NCBI GenBank assembly: GCA_009926905.1
Contig: RFNX01000468.1
Coordinates: 1-8,541 of the forward strand
Length of the DNA: 8,541 nt
Direction: 5' to 3'
DNA from: Flavobacteriales bacterium
Lineage (GTDB): Bacteria > Bacteroidota > Bacteroidia > Flavobacteriales_D > Crocinitomicaceae
How positions within the stretch are numbered: position 1 is the first letter of the stretch; each line of letters opens with the position of its first letter. Shown one piece after another: positions 1 through 6,653 of the stretch. A model generated the notes under the pieces. The model worked only from the letters and a program-made list of their open reading frames with translations. It ran no database searches and was not told where the DNA came from. The position numbers were made by a program, and so were the translations under genes.

Positions 1-38
1 AGTAATCCTTTAATCACACTAATCAAAGTCAAGACAAT

Positions 39-1787
39 TTACCCTCTCAACCTAATCCCCAACTCTTTCAATTGTTTTTCATCCAATGGAGATGGTGCGT
101 CAATCATTGTGTCGCGGCCGCTGTTGTTTTTAGGGAAAGCGATGTAATCACGAATAGATTCTGAACCGCCCATTGTGGCAACTAAACGATCTAAACCGAA
201 AGCCAAACCTCCGTGTGGTGGAGCTCCGTATTCAAAAGCATTCATCAAGAAACCAAATTGTGCTTGCGCTTCTTCTTTCGTGAAACCTAATAAATCAAAC
301 ATTTGTGATTGCAACGCTCTGTCGTGAATACGAATTGAACCTCCGCCCAATTCTACTCCATTCATCGCTAAATCGTAAGCATTCGCACGCACTTTTCCAG
401 GCTCTGTGTTTATCAGATGGAAATCTTCTGGTTTCGGAGAAGTAAAAGGATGGTGCATTGCGTGGTAACGTTCGTTTTCTTCGTCCCATTCTAACAATGG
501 GAAATCTAACACCCACAATGGTTTAAATACGTCTGGATTTCTCAATCCCAATGTCGTTCCTAAATTTAAACGCAATTCGTTCAATTGTTTGCGCGTTTTT
601 TCTAAATCGCCACACAACAATAAAATCAAATCGCCTGGTTGTGCATTTGCACGTGTAGCCATCGCTTTCAAATCTTCTTCAGAATAGAATTTATCCACTG
701 ATGATTTGAAGGTTCCGTCTGTATTGTATTTGATGTAAACCAATCCTTTGGCACCGATTTGTGGACGTTTCACCCATTCGGTTAATTCGTCTAATTGCTT
801 GCGTGTGTATTCAGAACAACTCGGTGCACTGATTCCGATAACAGCTTCCGAGCTATCAAAAACTACGAAATTTTTTCCGTGCGCTAAATCGGTCATATCC
901 GCGAACTCCATTCCAAAACGAATGTCTGGTTTGTCGGAACCGTATTTTTCCATTGCTTCAGCGTAGGTCATTCTTGGGAACGCACCTTCAAACTCAACGC
1001 CACGAACAGTTTTGAATAAATGCTTGATCAAACCTTCGAACATTTCCAAGATATCGTTTTGCTCAACAAATGCCATTTCACAGTCAATTTGTGTAAACTC
1101 AGGTTGTCTATCTGCACGTAAATCTTCGTCGCGGAAACATTTCACAATTTGGTAGTAACGGTCGAAACCTGAAACCATCAATAATTGCTTGAACGTCTGT
1201 GGCGATTGCGGTAAAGCGTAAAATTGTCCTTCGTTCATGCGACTTGGTACTACGAAATCGCGTGCTCCTTCAGGTGTTGATTTAATTAAAACAGGCGTTT
1301 CAACATCTAAAAATTCTTTCGAATCCAAGTATTTTCTTGTTTCCAATGCCACTTGATTACGCAAACGCAATTTTTGTAACACTGGATTTCTTCTCAAATC
1401 TAAATAACGGTATTGCATACGAATCTCGTCGCCACCATCCGTTTCGTCTTCAATCGTAAATGGAGGTAATTTCGCAGCGTTCAGGATTTTCAATTCCGTC
1501 ACGTTGATTTCGATTTCACCAGTTGGCATGTTTTTGTTCTTGCTACTGCGCTCGATAACAATACCTATTGCTTGAATCACAAATTCACGTCCTAATTTTC
1601 TTGCTTGTTCGCACAAATCGGCATTCACTTCCATGTTGAAAGCCAACTGTGTAAGACCGTAACGATCACGTAAATCGGTAAAAGTCATTCCACCTAAATC
1701 TCTTGAACGTTGTACCCAACCTGCTAAAGTTACTGTTGTTCCAACGTGTTCCATTCTTAATTCTCCACAAGTGTGCGAGCGATACAT
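39..1787 (-). CDS. aspS: Aspartyl-tRNA synthetase, discriminating bacterial type
   Basis: Cytoplasmic class II aminoacyl-tRNA synthetase that charges tRNA-Asp with aspartate using ATP. The 582-residue product is full length for the bacterial family. Visible parts in order: an N-terminal OB-fold anticodon-binding domain (about 1-105), the class II core with the QSPQ-FKQ segment at 194-201, motif 2 at 218-235 (FRDEDLRADR, then EFTQID), the GAD insertion of bacterial AspRS (about 290-410), and motif 3 at 527-536 (GLAFGLDRLV, with Arg534). Leu31 in RDLGG and Lys83 in the SSKN loop fall where tRNA-Asp-specific enzymes have Leu and Lys; non-discriminating enzymes have His and Gly there. I therefore infer a tRNA-Asp-specific enzyme and a separate route to Asn-tRNA. 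The start is chosen because MYRSHTCGEL matches the usual family N-terminus (compare MRTEYCGQL in E. coli). It ends in TAA. It lies 233 bp downstream of gpmI and has its own candidate promoter. Confidence 0.98.
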   Translation of the reverse strand: MYRSHTCGELRMEHVGTTVTLAGWVQRSRDLGGMTFTDLRDRYGLTQLAFNMEVNADLCEQARKLGREFVIQAIGIVIERSSKNKNMPTGEIEINVTELKILNAAKLPPFTIEDETDGGDEIRMQYRYLDLRRNPVLQKLRLRNQVALETRKYLDSKEFLDVETPVLIKSTPEGARDFVVPSRMNEGQFYALPQSPQTFKQLLMVSGFDRYYQIVKCFRDEDLRADRQPEFTQIDCEMAFVEQNDILEMFEGLIKHLFKTVRGVEFEGAFPRMTYAEAMEKYGSDKPDIRFGMEFADMTDLAHGKNFVVFDSSEAVIGISAPSCSEYTRKQLDELTEWVKRPQIGAKGLVYIKYNTDGTFKSSVDKFYSEEDLKAMATRANAQPGDLILLLCGDLEKTRKQLNELRLNLGTTLGLRNPDVFKPLWVLDFPLLEWDEENERYHAMHHPFTSPKPEDFHLINTEPGKVRANAYDLAMNGVELGGGSIRIHDRALQSQMFDLLGFTKEEAQAQFGFLMNAFEYGAPPHGGLAFGLDRLVATMGGSESIRDYIAFPKNNSGRDTMIDAPSPLDEKQLKELGIRLRG

Positions 1788-1806
1788 AAGCTTAAATTTT
1801 AGGTTG

Positions 1807-1814
1807 CAAAAGTA
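1807..1814 (-). promoter_or_regulatory. Candidate Bacteroidota-type -7 promoter element for aspS
   Basis: Read on the minus strand this is TACTTTTG, a full match to the TAnnTTTG -7 element recognised by the primary sigma factor of Bacteroidota. It lies 19 nt upstream of the aspS start codon, which would place transcription initiation near 1800 and give a leader of about a dozen bases. No good TTG -33 element is seen at the expected 17-23 bp spacing; TGG at 1838-1840 is the nearest weak match. The placement in the intergenic gap just before a start codon supports the call, but the motif has only six fixed bases. Confidence 0.5.
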
Positions 1815-1873
1815 AGAAACTAATTGCTAAAGGATAGCCAGACTGCTTATTTAATTACGATTTGATTAATTTG

Positions 1874-1929
1874 TCCGTCAGCTGACGGATGAAAATGAGT
1901 TTCCGCCGAGGCGGATTGAAAATGGAGGT
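1874..1929. repeat. Diverged 28-bp tandem repeat, each copy headed by a GC-rich palindrome
   Basis: The first copy (1874-1901) opens with a perfect 16-bp palindrome, TCCGTCAGCTGACGGA (1874-1889). The second (1902-1929) opens with TCCGCC-GA-GGCGGA (1902-1915). Both palindromes are followed by a near-identical spacer (TGAAAATGAG and TTGAAAATGGAG), so the two units look like diverged copies of one element. Each could fold into a short hairpin (6-bp stem with AGCT loop; 5-bp stem with tetraloop) on either strand. An arm of one can also pair with the opposite arm of the other if one G-U pair is allowed. Neither hairpin is followed by a T-run on the minus strand, so an intrinsic terminator is not well supported. 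A REP-like or MITE-remnant repeat, or a hairpin that stabilises the 3' end of the operon mRNA, is possible. Confidence 0.7.
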
Positions 1930-2020
1930 GAATAGTGCTAATTAATTGCGAACCACAGAATTCTTAGATTATTTCAAAAATTGGCGGACTAATTACAGAA
2001 ATCATTGAAATTCAACAGAT

Positions 2021-3532
2021 TTAGTTGTTGACCAATGTTTTACCTGTCATTTCAATGGGTGCAGCAATTTGCATTCTGCTTAAAATAGTTGGTGCAACAT
2101 CTGCTAGAATACCATCATTCAAAGTGATGCTTTTATCATGTGTTACCAAAACCATTGGAACTGGATTCAAGCTGTGTGCTGTATTTGGCGAACCGTCTTC
2201 GTTTAAAGCGTAGTCAGCGTTTCCGTGATCGGCAATTACTAAAAACTCATACCCTTTTTCCAAACCTTCTTCCACGACTTTCTGCAAACATCCGTCAACT
2301 GTTTCAACTGCTTTAATGATTGCTGAATAAACACCTGTGTGTCCCACCATATCTGGATTTGCAAAATTCAAACAAATGAAATTCGGAGCTTTTGTATGAA
2401 TAAAATCAACGATTTTGTCGCGTACTTCAAAAGCACTCATTTCAGGTTGTAAATCATAAGTAGCAACTTTCGGAGAATTTACCAAAATGCGGTCTTCTTG
2501 AGGGAAAGTACTTTCGCGACCTCCGCTAAAAAAGAAAGTAACATGCGGATATTTTTCTGTTTCAGCAATGCGAACTTGTGACATTTCAACTTTTGATAAA
2601 ACTTCTCCTAACGTATTCGTTAAATTGTCTTTATCAAAAACGATGTGCATTCCATAGAACGTTGAATCGTAATTGGTCATCGTGCAATAGTACAAATCCA
2701 AAGGCGTCATGGTGTACTCTGGAAATGCTTTTTGAGTCAAAGCAATCGTTATTTCGCGTGGACGATCGGTTCTAAAATTGAAATTGATAACGATGTCACC
2801 ATTTTCAATAATTCCACCAGCGTCAATTATACTTGGTTCAATGAATTCATCTGTAATGCCGTTTTCATACGATTTTGACAAAGCTTCAGAAGCAGAACTG
2901 TAGGTTTCACCAATTCCTTTTGTCATCACATCGTACGCTTTTTTCACGCGTTCCCAACGATTGTCGCGGTCCATCGCATAATAGCGTCCAACGACACTTG
3001 CAATTTTCCCAGTTGAAAGCGTCAATTGTTCTTCCAATTCTTGCATAAAAGCCAAACCACTTTTGGGGTCACAATCGCGCCCGTCCGTAAATGCATGAAT
3101 AAAAACTTTTTCTAAATCGTAGGATTTTGCCATTTCGCAAAGCGCATACAAATGTTCTTGTGAACTGTGAACGCCACCTTTTGAAACCAAACCTATGAAA
3201 TGCACTTTCGAATTGCGGTTTTTTGCTTCTTCGAAAGCAGCTAGCAATACTGGATTTTTTTGGAATTCTTTATCGCGAATGGATTTATTGATGCGCGTAA
3301 GTTCTTGATAAACAATTCTTCCAGCACCAATATTTAAGTGTCCAACTTCTGAATTTCCCATTTGTCCATCTGGAAGCCCAACATCTTCACCACAGGTTCT
3401 TAGTGTTGCATGTGGGTAATTTTGAAGCAAAGAATCCATAAATGGTGTGTTTGCATTTGCAATGGCATCGGATATTGAACCGTTCCCAATTCCCCATCCG
3501 TCTAAGATAATTAATCCAAAATGTTTCGTCAT
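2021..3532 (-). CDS. gpmI: 2,3-bisphosphoglycerate-independent phosphoglycerate mutase
   Basis: Cytoplasmic glycolytic and gluconeogenic enzyme that interconverts 3- and 2-phosphoglycerate through a phosphoserine intermediate with two Mn ions. At 503 residues it is near the usual length of about 510. Alkaline-phosphatase-fold features are all present: metal ligand Asp11 (ILDGWG); catalytic Ser61 in GQMGNSEVGH; substrate-binding His122, Arg152-Asp153 (FTDGRD), Arg183, Arg189, Arg254, Arg257 and Lys327; and metal ligands Asp394, His398, Asp435-His436 (ADHGNAD) and His453 (TAHS). The enzyme should therefore be active. Lys118 in SKGGVHS and Ser124 stand where the Geobacillus enzyme has Asp and His; both flank conserved His122. 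The start codon sits in an ATGA overlap (3529-3532) with the upstream histidine kinase stop, which implies translational coupling and makes gpmI the last gene of the operon. No Shine-Dalgarno sequence is seen. It ends in TAA. Confidence 0.98.
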   Translation of the reverse strand: MTKHFGLIILDGWGIGNGSISDAIANANTPFMDSLLQNYPHATLRTCGEDVGLPDGQMGNSEVGHLNIGAGRIVYQELTRINKSIRDKEFQKNPVLLAAFEEAKNRNSKVHFIGLVSKGGVHSSQEHLYALCEMAKSYDLEKVFIHAFTDGRDCDPKSGLAFMQELEEQLTLSTGKIASVVGRYYAMDRDNRWERVKKAYDVMTKGIGETYSSASEALSKSYENGITDEFIEPSIIDAGGIIENGDIVINFNFRTDRPREITIALTQKAFPEYTMTPLDLYYCTMTNYDSTFYGMHIVFDKDNLTNTLGEVLSKVEMSQVRIAETEKYPHVTFFFSGGRESTFPQEDRILVNSPKVATYDLQPEMSAFEVRDKIVDFIHTKAPNFICLNFANPDMVGHTGVYSAIIKAVETVDGCLQKVVEEGLEKGYEFLVIADHGNADYALNEDGSPNTAHSLNPVPMVLVTHDKSITLNDGILADVAPTILSRMQIAAPIEMTGKTLVNN

Positions 3533-4425
3533 AATGGTAAAGTTACTTCAAAAATACTTCCTTTCGGCTGATTGTTACGGTAAGTGATGGAACCTTTTTG
3601 TAAGTGTACAAATTCACTCACAATATACAAGCCCAAACCACTTCCTTTATTTGTTCTTGTGTCTTCATTTCCAACACGATAGAATTTTTCAAAAATATTT
3701 TTCTTTTCAGAAATAGCAATTCCAGGACCTTCATCTTTCACTCCAAAAACAAAATTCCCAGACTGATTTTGAGAGTAAACGGTGATATTCGCGTTTTCTC
3801 CTGTGTATTTGATGGCGTTTTCTATCAAATTAGTTAAAATGGTTTCGATTAAAAAAGCATCCGCGTTAAGCAAAGCATCTTGTTGAATTTCGATTGAAAT
3901 GAATGGCTGCGAGAAACGTTTATGGAAGCGATCGACCAATTGCTGAATTAGGGTAGAAAATTGAAATTCACTTTTTATTGGTTTCAAGGCTTTGTTTTCC
4001 AAACGTGTGGCATTGAGAATATTTTCGATTAAAAGTTCCAATCGTGCATTTTCTTCAATTGCTTTCTGTGTGATTTCCAATCGTTTGTCTTCGGGCAAAT
4101 TTCTTCGCTGAAGCGTTTGTAAGAACAATTTTGTTGAAGCGATTGGGGTTTTAAGTTCGTGCGTAACAGAAAGCAAGAAATTAGATTGTCGTTGATTCAA
4201 TTCCATTTCTTTACGAATTGAACTGCGAATTCGCAATAATCCTAAAATCAAAATCAATAAGAAAACAGAGCCTTCGCCAATGATCATTAAAACGCGACGA
4301 TTCAGGTTGTGATTGGAAGGTTCAAGTTCTAAACTCAATTGAATCAAATGAAACCCCCACCACGTAAATTGCAAAACAACATAAATGCTCAGAATGTAAA
4401 AGAGAATATTGGTTTGTTTGCGCAT
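3529..4425 (-). CDS. Membrane sensor histidine kinase (HisKA plus HATPase_c), no partner regulator in view
   Basis: Inner-membrane two-component sensor kinase of 298 residues. Two transmembrane segments (about 6-28 and 45-66) flank an extracytoplasmic loop of only about 15-20 residues, so there is no room for a folded periplasmic sensor domain; the signal may be sensed in or at the membrane. There is no recognisable HAMP or PAS domain. The HisKA dimerisation domain carries the phospho-acceptor His89 in SVTHELKTP (86-94). The ATPase domain has the N box (NLIENAIKYT, 199-208, with Asn203), G1 box DEGPGI (231-236), F box FEKFYR (245-250) and G2 box GSGLGL (261-266), so it should be catalytically competent. 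It starts 2 nt after the antiporter stop and its TGA stop overlaps the gpmI start. No response regulator gene lies on either side, so the partner must be encoded elsewhere and the signal is unknown. Confidence 0.95.
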   Translation of the reverse strand: MRKQTNILFYILSIYVVLQFTWWGFHLIQLSLELEPSNHNLNRRVLMIIGEGSVFLLILILGLLRIRSSIRKEMELNQRQSNFLLSVTHELKTPIASTKLFLQTLQRRNLPEDKRLEITQKAIEENARLELLIENILNATRLENKALKPIKSEFQFSTLIQQLVDRFHKRFSQPFISIEIQQDALLNADAFLIETILTNLIENAIKYTGENANITVYSQNQSGNFVFGVKDEGPGIAISEKKNIFEKFYRVGNEDTRTNKGSGLGLYIVSEFVHLQKGSITYRNNQPKGSIFEVTLPL

Positions 4426-4427
4426 TG

Positions 4428-6653
4428 TTATTTGCTTTCGTCGTCCTCCGATTTTTTAAAAATATTTCCTACTTCTCTACCGATTTTCTGAATGGTTTCA
4501 ACCCCTGCACTAATTGGATTTGCAGAAATGTCTTGGTAAGTTGAATAATAGTTTTCTGTGTCCATTCCTGGATAAATGAAAATCGTGTCATTCTTCGGAC
4601 AAGCTTTTTCAATCTTTTGTCCAAACGATTCAATCAACGGTTCGTATGAAACGGATCCTGCGCGAGAAGAACAGAAAACGATGAGGTTAGCATCTGATTT
4701 TACATAATGCAAAAAGAAATCTTCCGTGCTTTCAATTTCCTTCAAATGAATACTAAAATCCAATTTATTCGCATTTCCAACTTTTTGAAAACGTTCCAAA
4801 CACGATTGCGTTCCAAACATTTCTATATCAATCGAAAGCTCTTTTCCTAAACGAATGATGCGCTCTGCCCAAAGTCCGAAGGTTGGTTCCAATTCAGAAT
4901 GTGGAGGAGTAACCAAAACAATTTTATTATAACTCACGGCAGGTTTATCCATTTGACAGAAGAAAATGGTTCTGTTGCATACATCTAATAAATGTGCGCG
5001 GTCATCGCCAACAATTCGTTTCAACAAATTCATTTGACGGCTATCGTTTAAAACAACAATGTCGCTAACTAATTCTTTTGAAACACGAGCAATTCCAGAA
5101 GATAAATTGTGGTCAATGGTTGCAATTGTATTCAATTTGGTTTCGTGCCCAGAAAAATGTTTTACAATATCTTCCAATGATTTGCGCGATTTTCGAATCA
5201 TCAATTCAGCTTGATCATTGTCTGGATAAACGCTTACGACTGAAACAGGATTGATAACTTTCGGGTCTGAAACCAATAAAGCAAATTCCAACAAGGCTTC
5301 GTTTCCTTTCAATTCGTTCATCGAAACCATAATGTGTTTGTTGCGCAGTTTCGTTTCGTTCACATCAATATCGCTACTTTCAGCTAATTGAATCAATAAT
5401 TTTTTACCTGCACTTTCAGTCACAAATGATGCAGTCATGCATGTGAATAGAATCAGAAGTACGGTCCCATTGACGATGTTGATGTCCAAAATTCCTTTTC
5501 CTTCATCATAACCTACCATGATTATTGCAAGCGTTGCAGCAGCATGAGAAGTACTTAAACCAAAAATGATTTGACGTTCTATTTTCGACATTTTGAAAAT
5601 AAATTGTGTGACCAAAGCTGCCAACCACTTACTGAAGATTGCAAATGAAGTTAAAACGCCAGCGATGATTAAGGGCCACGTTCCTTGAAAAAACACTTTG
5701 TAATCGACAACCATTCCAACGAAAATCAGGAAGAATGGAATAAACAATGAATTTCCTATGAATTCAATTCGATTCATCAAAATGGAATTGTGAGGAATCA
5801 AGCGATTTAGAACCAATCCTGCAACAAATGCACCAATAATGTGTTCAACTCCAGCTACCTCTGCTAAGAACGCCGCAAAGAAAACGACTGAAAGCACGAA
5901 AATGTACTGCGAGGATTTTTCACTGTCCAACTTACTAAAGAACCAACGTGCTATCTTCGGGATGAAGAAAAACATGATGATTGAAAAAATCGTTAACGAG
6001 GTGATCAATCGCACCCAGAATGCAAAATCCAAATTACCTTTTGTAGCACTTGAAATGATTGCTAAAATGATTAAAACGGCTGTATCAGTAAGAATTGTTC
6101 CACCAACTGTAATCGCAACGGAAGAATGTTTGGAAAGCCCGTATTTACTTACAATTGGATAAGCGACCAAGGTATGGGTGGCGAACATACTCGCCGTTAA
6201 CAAACTCGCCAATGGTGAAAGTTGTAAGACATAGAAACACAATGGATAACCCAGAGCTATTGGAATGGCGAAAGTTAGTAAACCAAAAGTGAGGCTTTTA
6301 TTCAGGAATTTCTTGAATTGATTCAATTCCAATTCGAGTCCTGCCATGAACATTATATAAAGCAAACCAATCGTGGAGAATAACTTAATTGAGCCTTCAT
6401 CTTCCATAGTTCTTTCTCCAATTAAACCTAAACCGTGTGGCCCGATGATTACACCAGAAATAATTAATCCAATAATAGCAGGAATTTGGGCTCTGCGAAG
6501 AACAATCGGTGAAAGCAGAATGATGAAAAGCAATAAAGAAAACAATAAAACTGGGTTTCTTAATGGCAATTGAAACTCTGAAATTAAATGTTCAAAAAAA
6601 TACCGTAAAGGCGACTGAAATTCTGAAATTAAACGTTCAAAAAAATTGGGCAT
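4428..6653 (-). CDS. CPA2-family cation:proton antiporter with C-terminal USP-like tail
   Basis: Predicted inner-membrane monovalent cation (Na+ or K+)/H+ antiporter of 741 residues. The Na_H_exchanger domain covers about 34-413 with roughly 12-13 hydrophobic segments. It includes the early IPAIIGLIISGVIIGPHGLGL stretch (57-77), MAGLELEL (103-110), GGTILTDTAVL (184-194) and STSHAAATLA (367-376). Asp190 is the likely ion-binding aspartate; the preceding residue is Thr189, where electrogenic CPA2 members have a second Asp. The soluble cytoplasmic tail (about 430-740) looks like two degenerate universal-stress-protein-like alpha/beta domains, beginning near HIMVSMNEL (440) and YNKIVLVTPP (575), probably regulatory. 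The N-terminus before TM1 carries a 15-residue tandem duplication (2-16 and 17-31). The ATG overlaps the deacetylase stop by one base; no later Met precedes TM1, so this start is preferred. Substrate ion and direction cannot be fixed from sequence; a KefB/KefC-like role is possible, but no TrkA-N domain is seen. Confidence 0.92.
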   Translation of the reverse strand: MPNFFERLISEFQSPLRYFFEHLISEFQLPLRNPVLLFSLLLFIILLSPIVLRRAQIPAIIGLIISGVIIGPHGLGLIGERTMEDEGSIKLFSTIGLLYIMFMAGLELELNQFKKFLNKSLTFGLLTFAIPIALGYPLCFYVLQLSPLASLLTASMFATHTLVAYPIVSKYGLSKHSSVAITVGGTILTDTAVLIILAIISSATKGNLDFAFWVRLITSLTIFSIIMFFFIPKIARWFFSKLDSEKSSQYIFVLSVVFFAAFLAEVAGVEHIIGAFVAGLVLNRLIPHNSILMNRIEFIGNSLFIPFFLIFVGMVVDYKVFFQGTWPLIIAGVLTSFAIFSKWLAALVTQFIFKMSKIERQIIFGLSTSHAAATLAIIMVGYDEGKGILDINIVNGTVLLILFTCMTASFVTESAGKKLLIQLAESSDIDVNETKLRNKHIMVSMNELKGNEALLEFALLVSDPKVINPVSVVSVYPDNDQAELMIRKSRKSLEDIVKHFSGHETKLNTIATIDHNLSSGIARVSKELVSDIVVLNDSRQMNLLKRIVGDDRAHLLDVCNRTIFFCQMDKPAVSYNKIVLVTPPHSELEPTFGLWAERIIRLGKELSIDIEMFGTQSCLERFQKVGNANKLDFSIHLKEIESTEDFFLHYVKSDANLIVFCSSRAGSVSYEPLIESFGQKIEKACPKNDTIFIYPGMDTENYYSTYQDISANPISAGVETIQKIGREVGNIFKKSEDDESK
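6561..6650 (-). repeat. 45-bp in-frame tandem duplication in the antiporter N-terminus
   Basis: Two adjacent 45-bp copies (6606-6650 and 6561-6605) differ at 8 positions. They encode PNFFERLISEFQSPL (residues 2-16) and RYFFEHLISEFQLPL (17-31), identical at 11 of 15 residues. Five of the first 41 aligned bases differ, which indicates a duplication that is not brand new. The repeated peptide is amphipathic and precedes the first transmembrane segment. The homopolymer A-runs at the repeat ends (6594-6600 and 6639-6645) could have promoted slippage. Confidence 0.9.

Larger units (their letters stand above)
1788..2020. other. Intergenic gap between gpmI and aspS
   Basis: This is the only sizeable non-coding stretch in the window. 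It contains a pair of GC-rich palindromes (1874-1915) and a promoter-like element close to aspS (1807-1814). The roughly 90 bp directly after the gpmI stop codon is AT-rich with no GC-rich hairpin followed by a T-run, so I cannot point to a standard intrinsic terminator for the upstream operon. A GGCGGA half-site at 1983-1988 repeats one arm of the palindrome at 1902-1915. I see no small ORF with family resemblance and no tRNA. Confidence 0.7.

Noticed and set aside
295..516. 73-codon minus-strand open frame inside aspS in another frame
   Set aside because: It lies entirely within the well-conserved aspS coding region and has no recognisable protein features.
1902..1915. Hairpin as an intrinsic terminator for the gpmI operon
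   Set aside because: No T-run follows the hairpin on the minus strand and it lies more than 100 nt after the stop codon, so it is listed as a repeat only.
1957..1964. AGAATTCT palindrome in the gpmI-aspS gap
   Set aside because: Short and AT-rich, with no partner or context that suggests an operator; consistent with chance.
3549..3556. TATTTTTG on the minus strand, 16 nt before the gpmI start, matching the TAnnTTTG -7 consensus
   Set aside because: It lies inside the histidine kinase coding region, no TTG -33 element is seen at the right spacing, and a motif with six fixed bases is expected often by chance in AT-rich DNA. The ATGA overlap already explains gpmI expression.
5839..6162. 107-codon open frame on the plus strand antisense to the antiporter
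   Set aside because: Its product has no family resemblance and it lies wholly opposite a clear conserved membrane-domain coding region. Other plus-strand open frames of 62-77 codons (for example 748-966, 2578-2775, 3604-3837, 6895-7110, 7332-7529) are rejected for the same reason.
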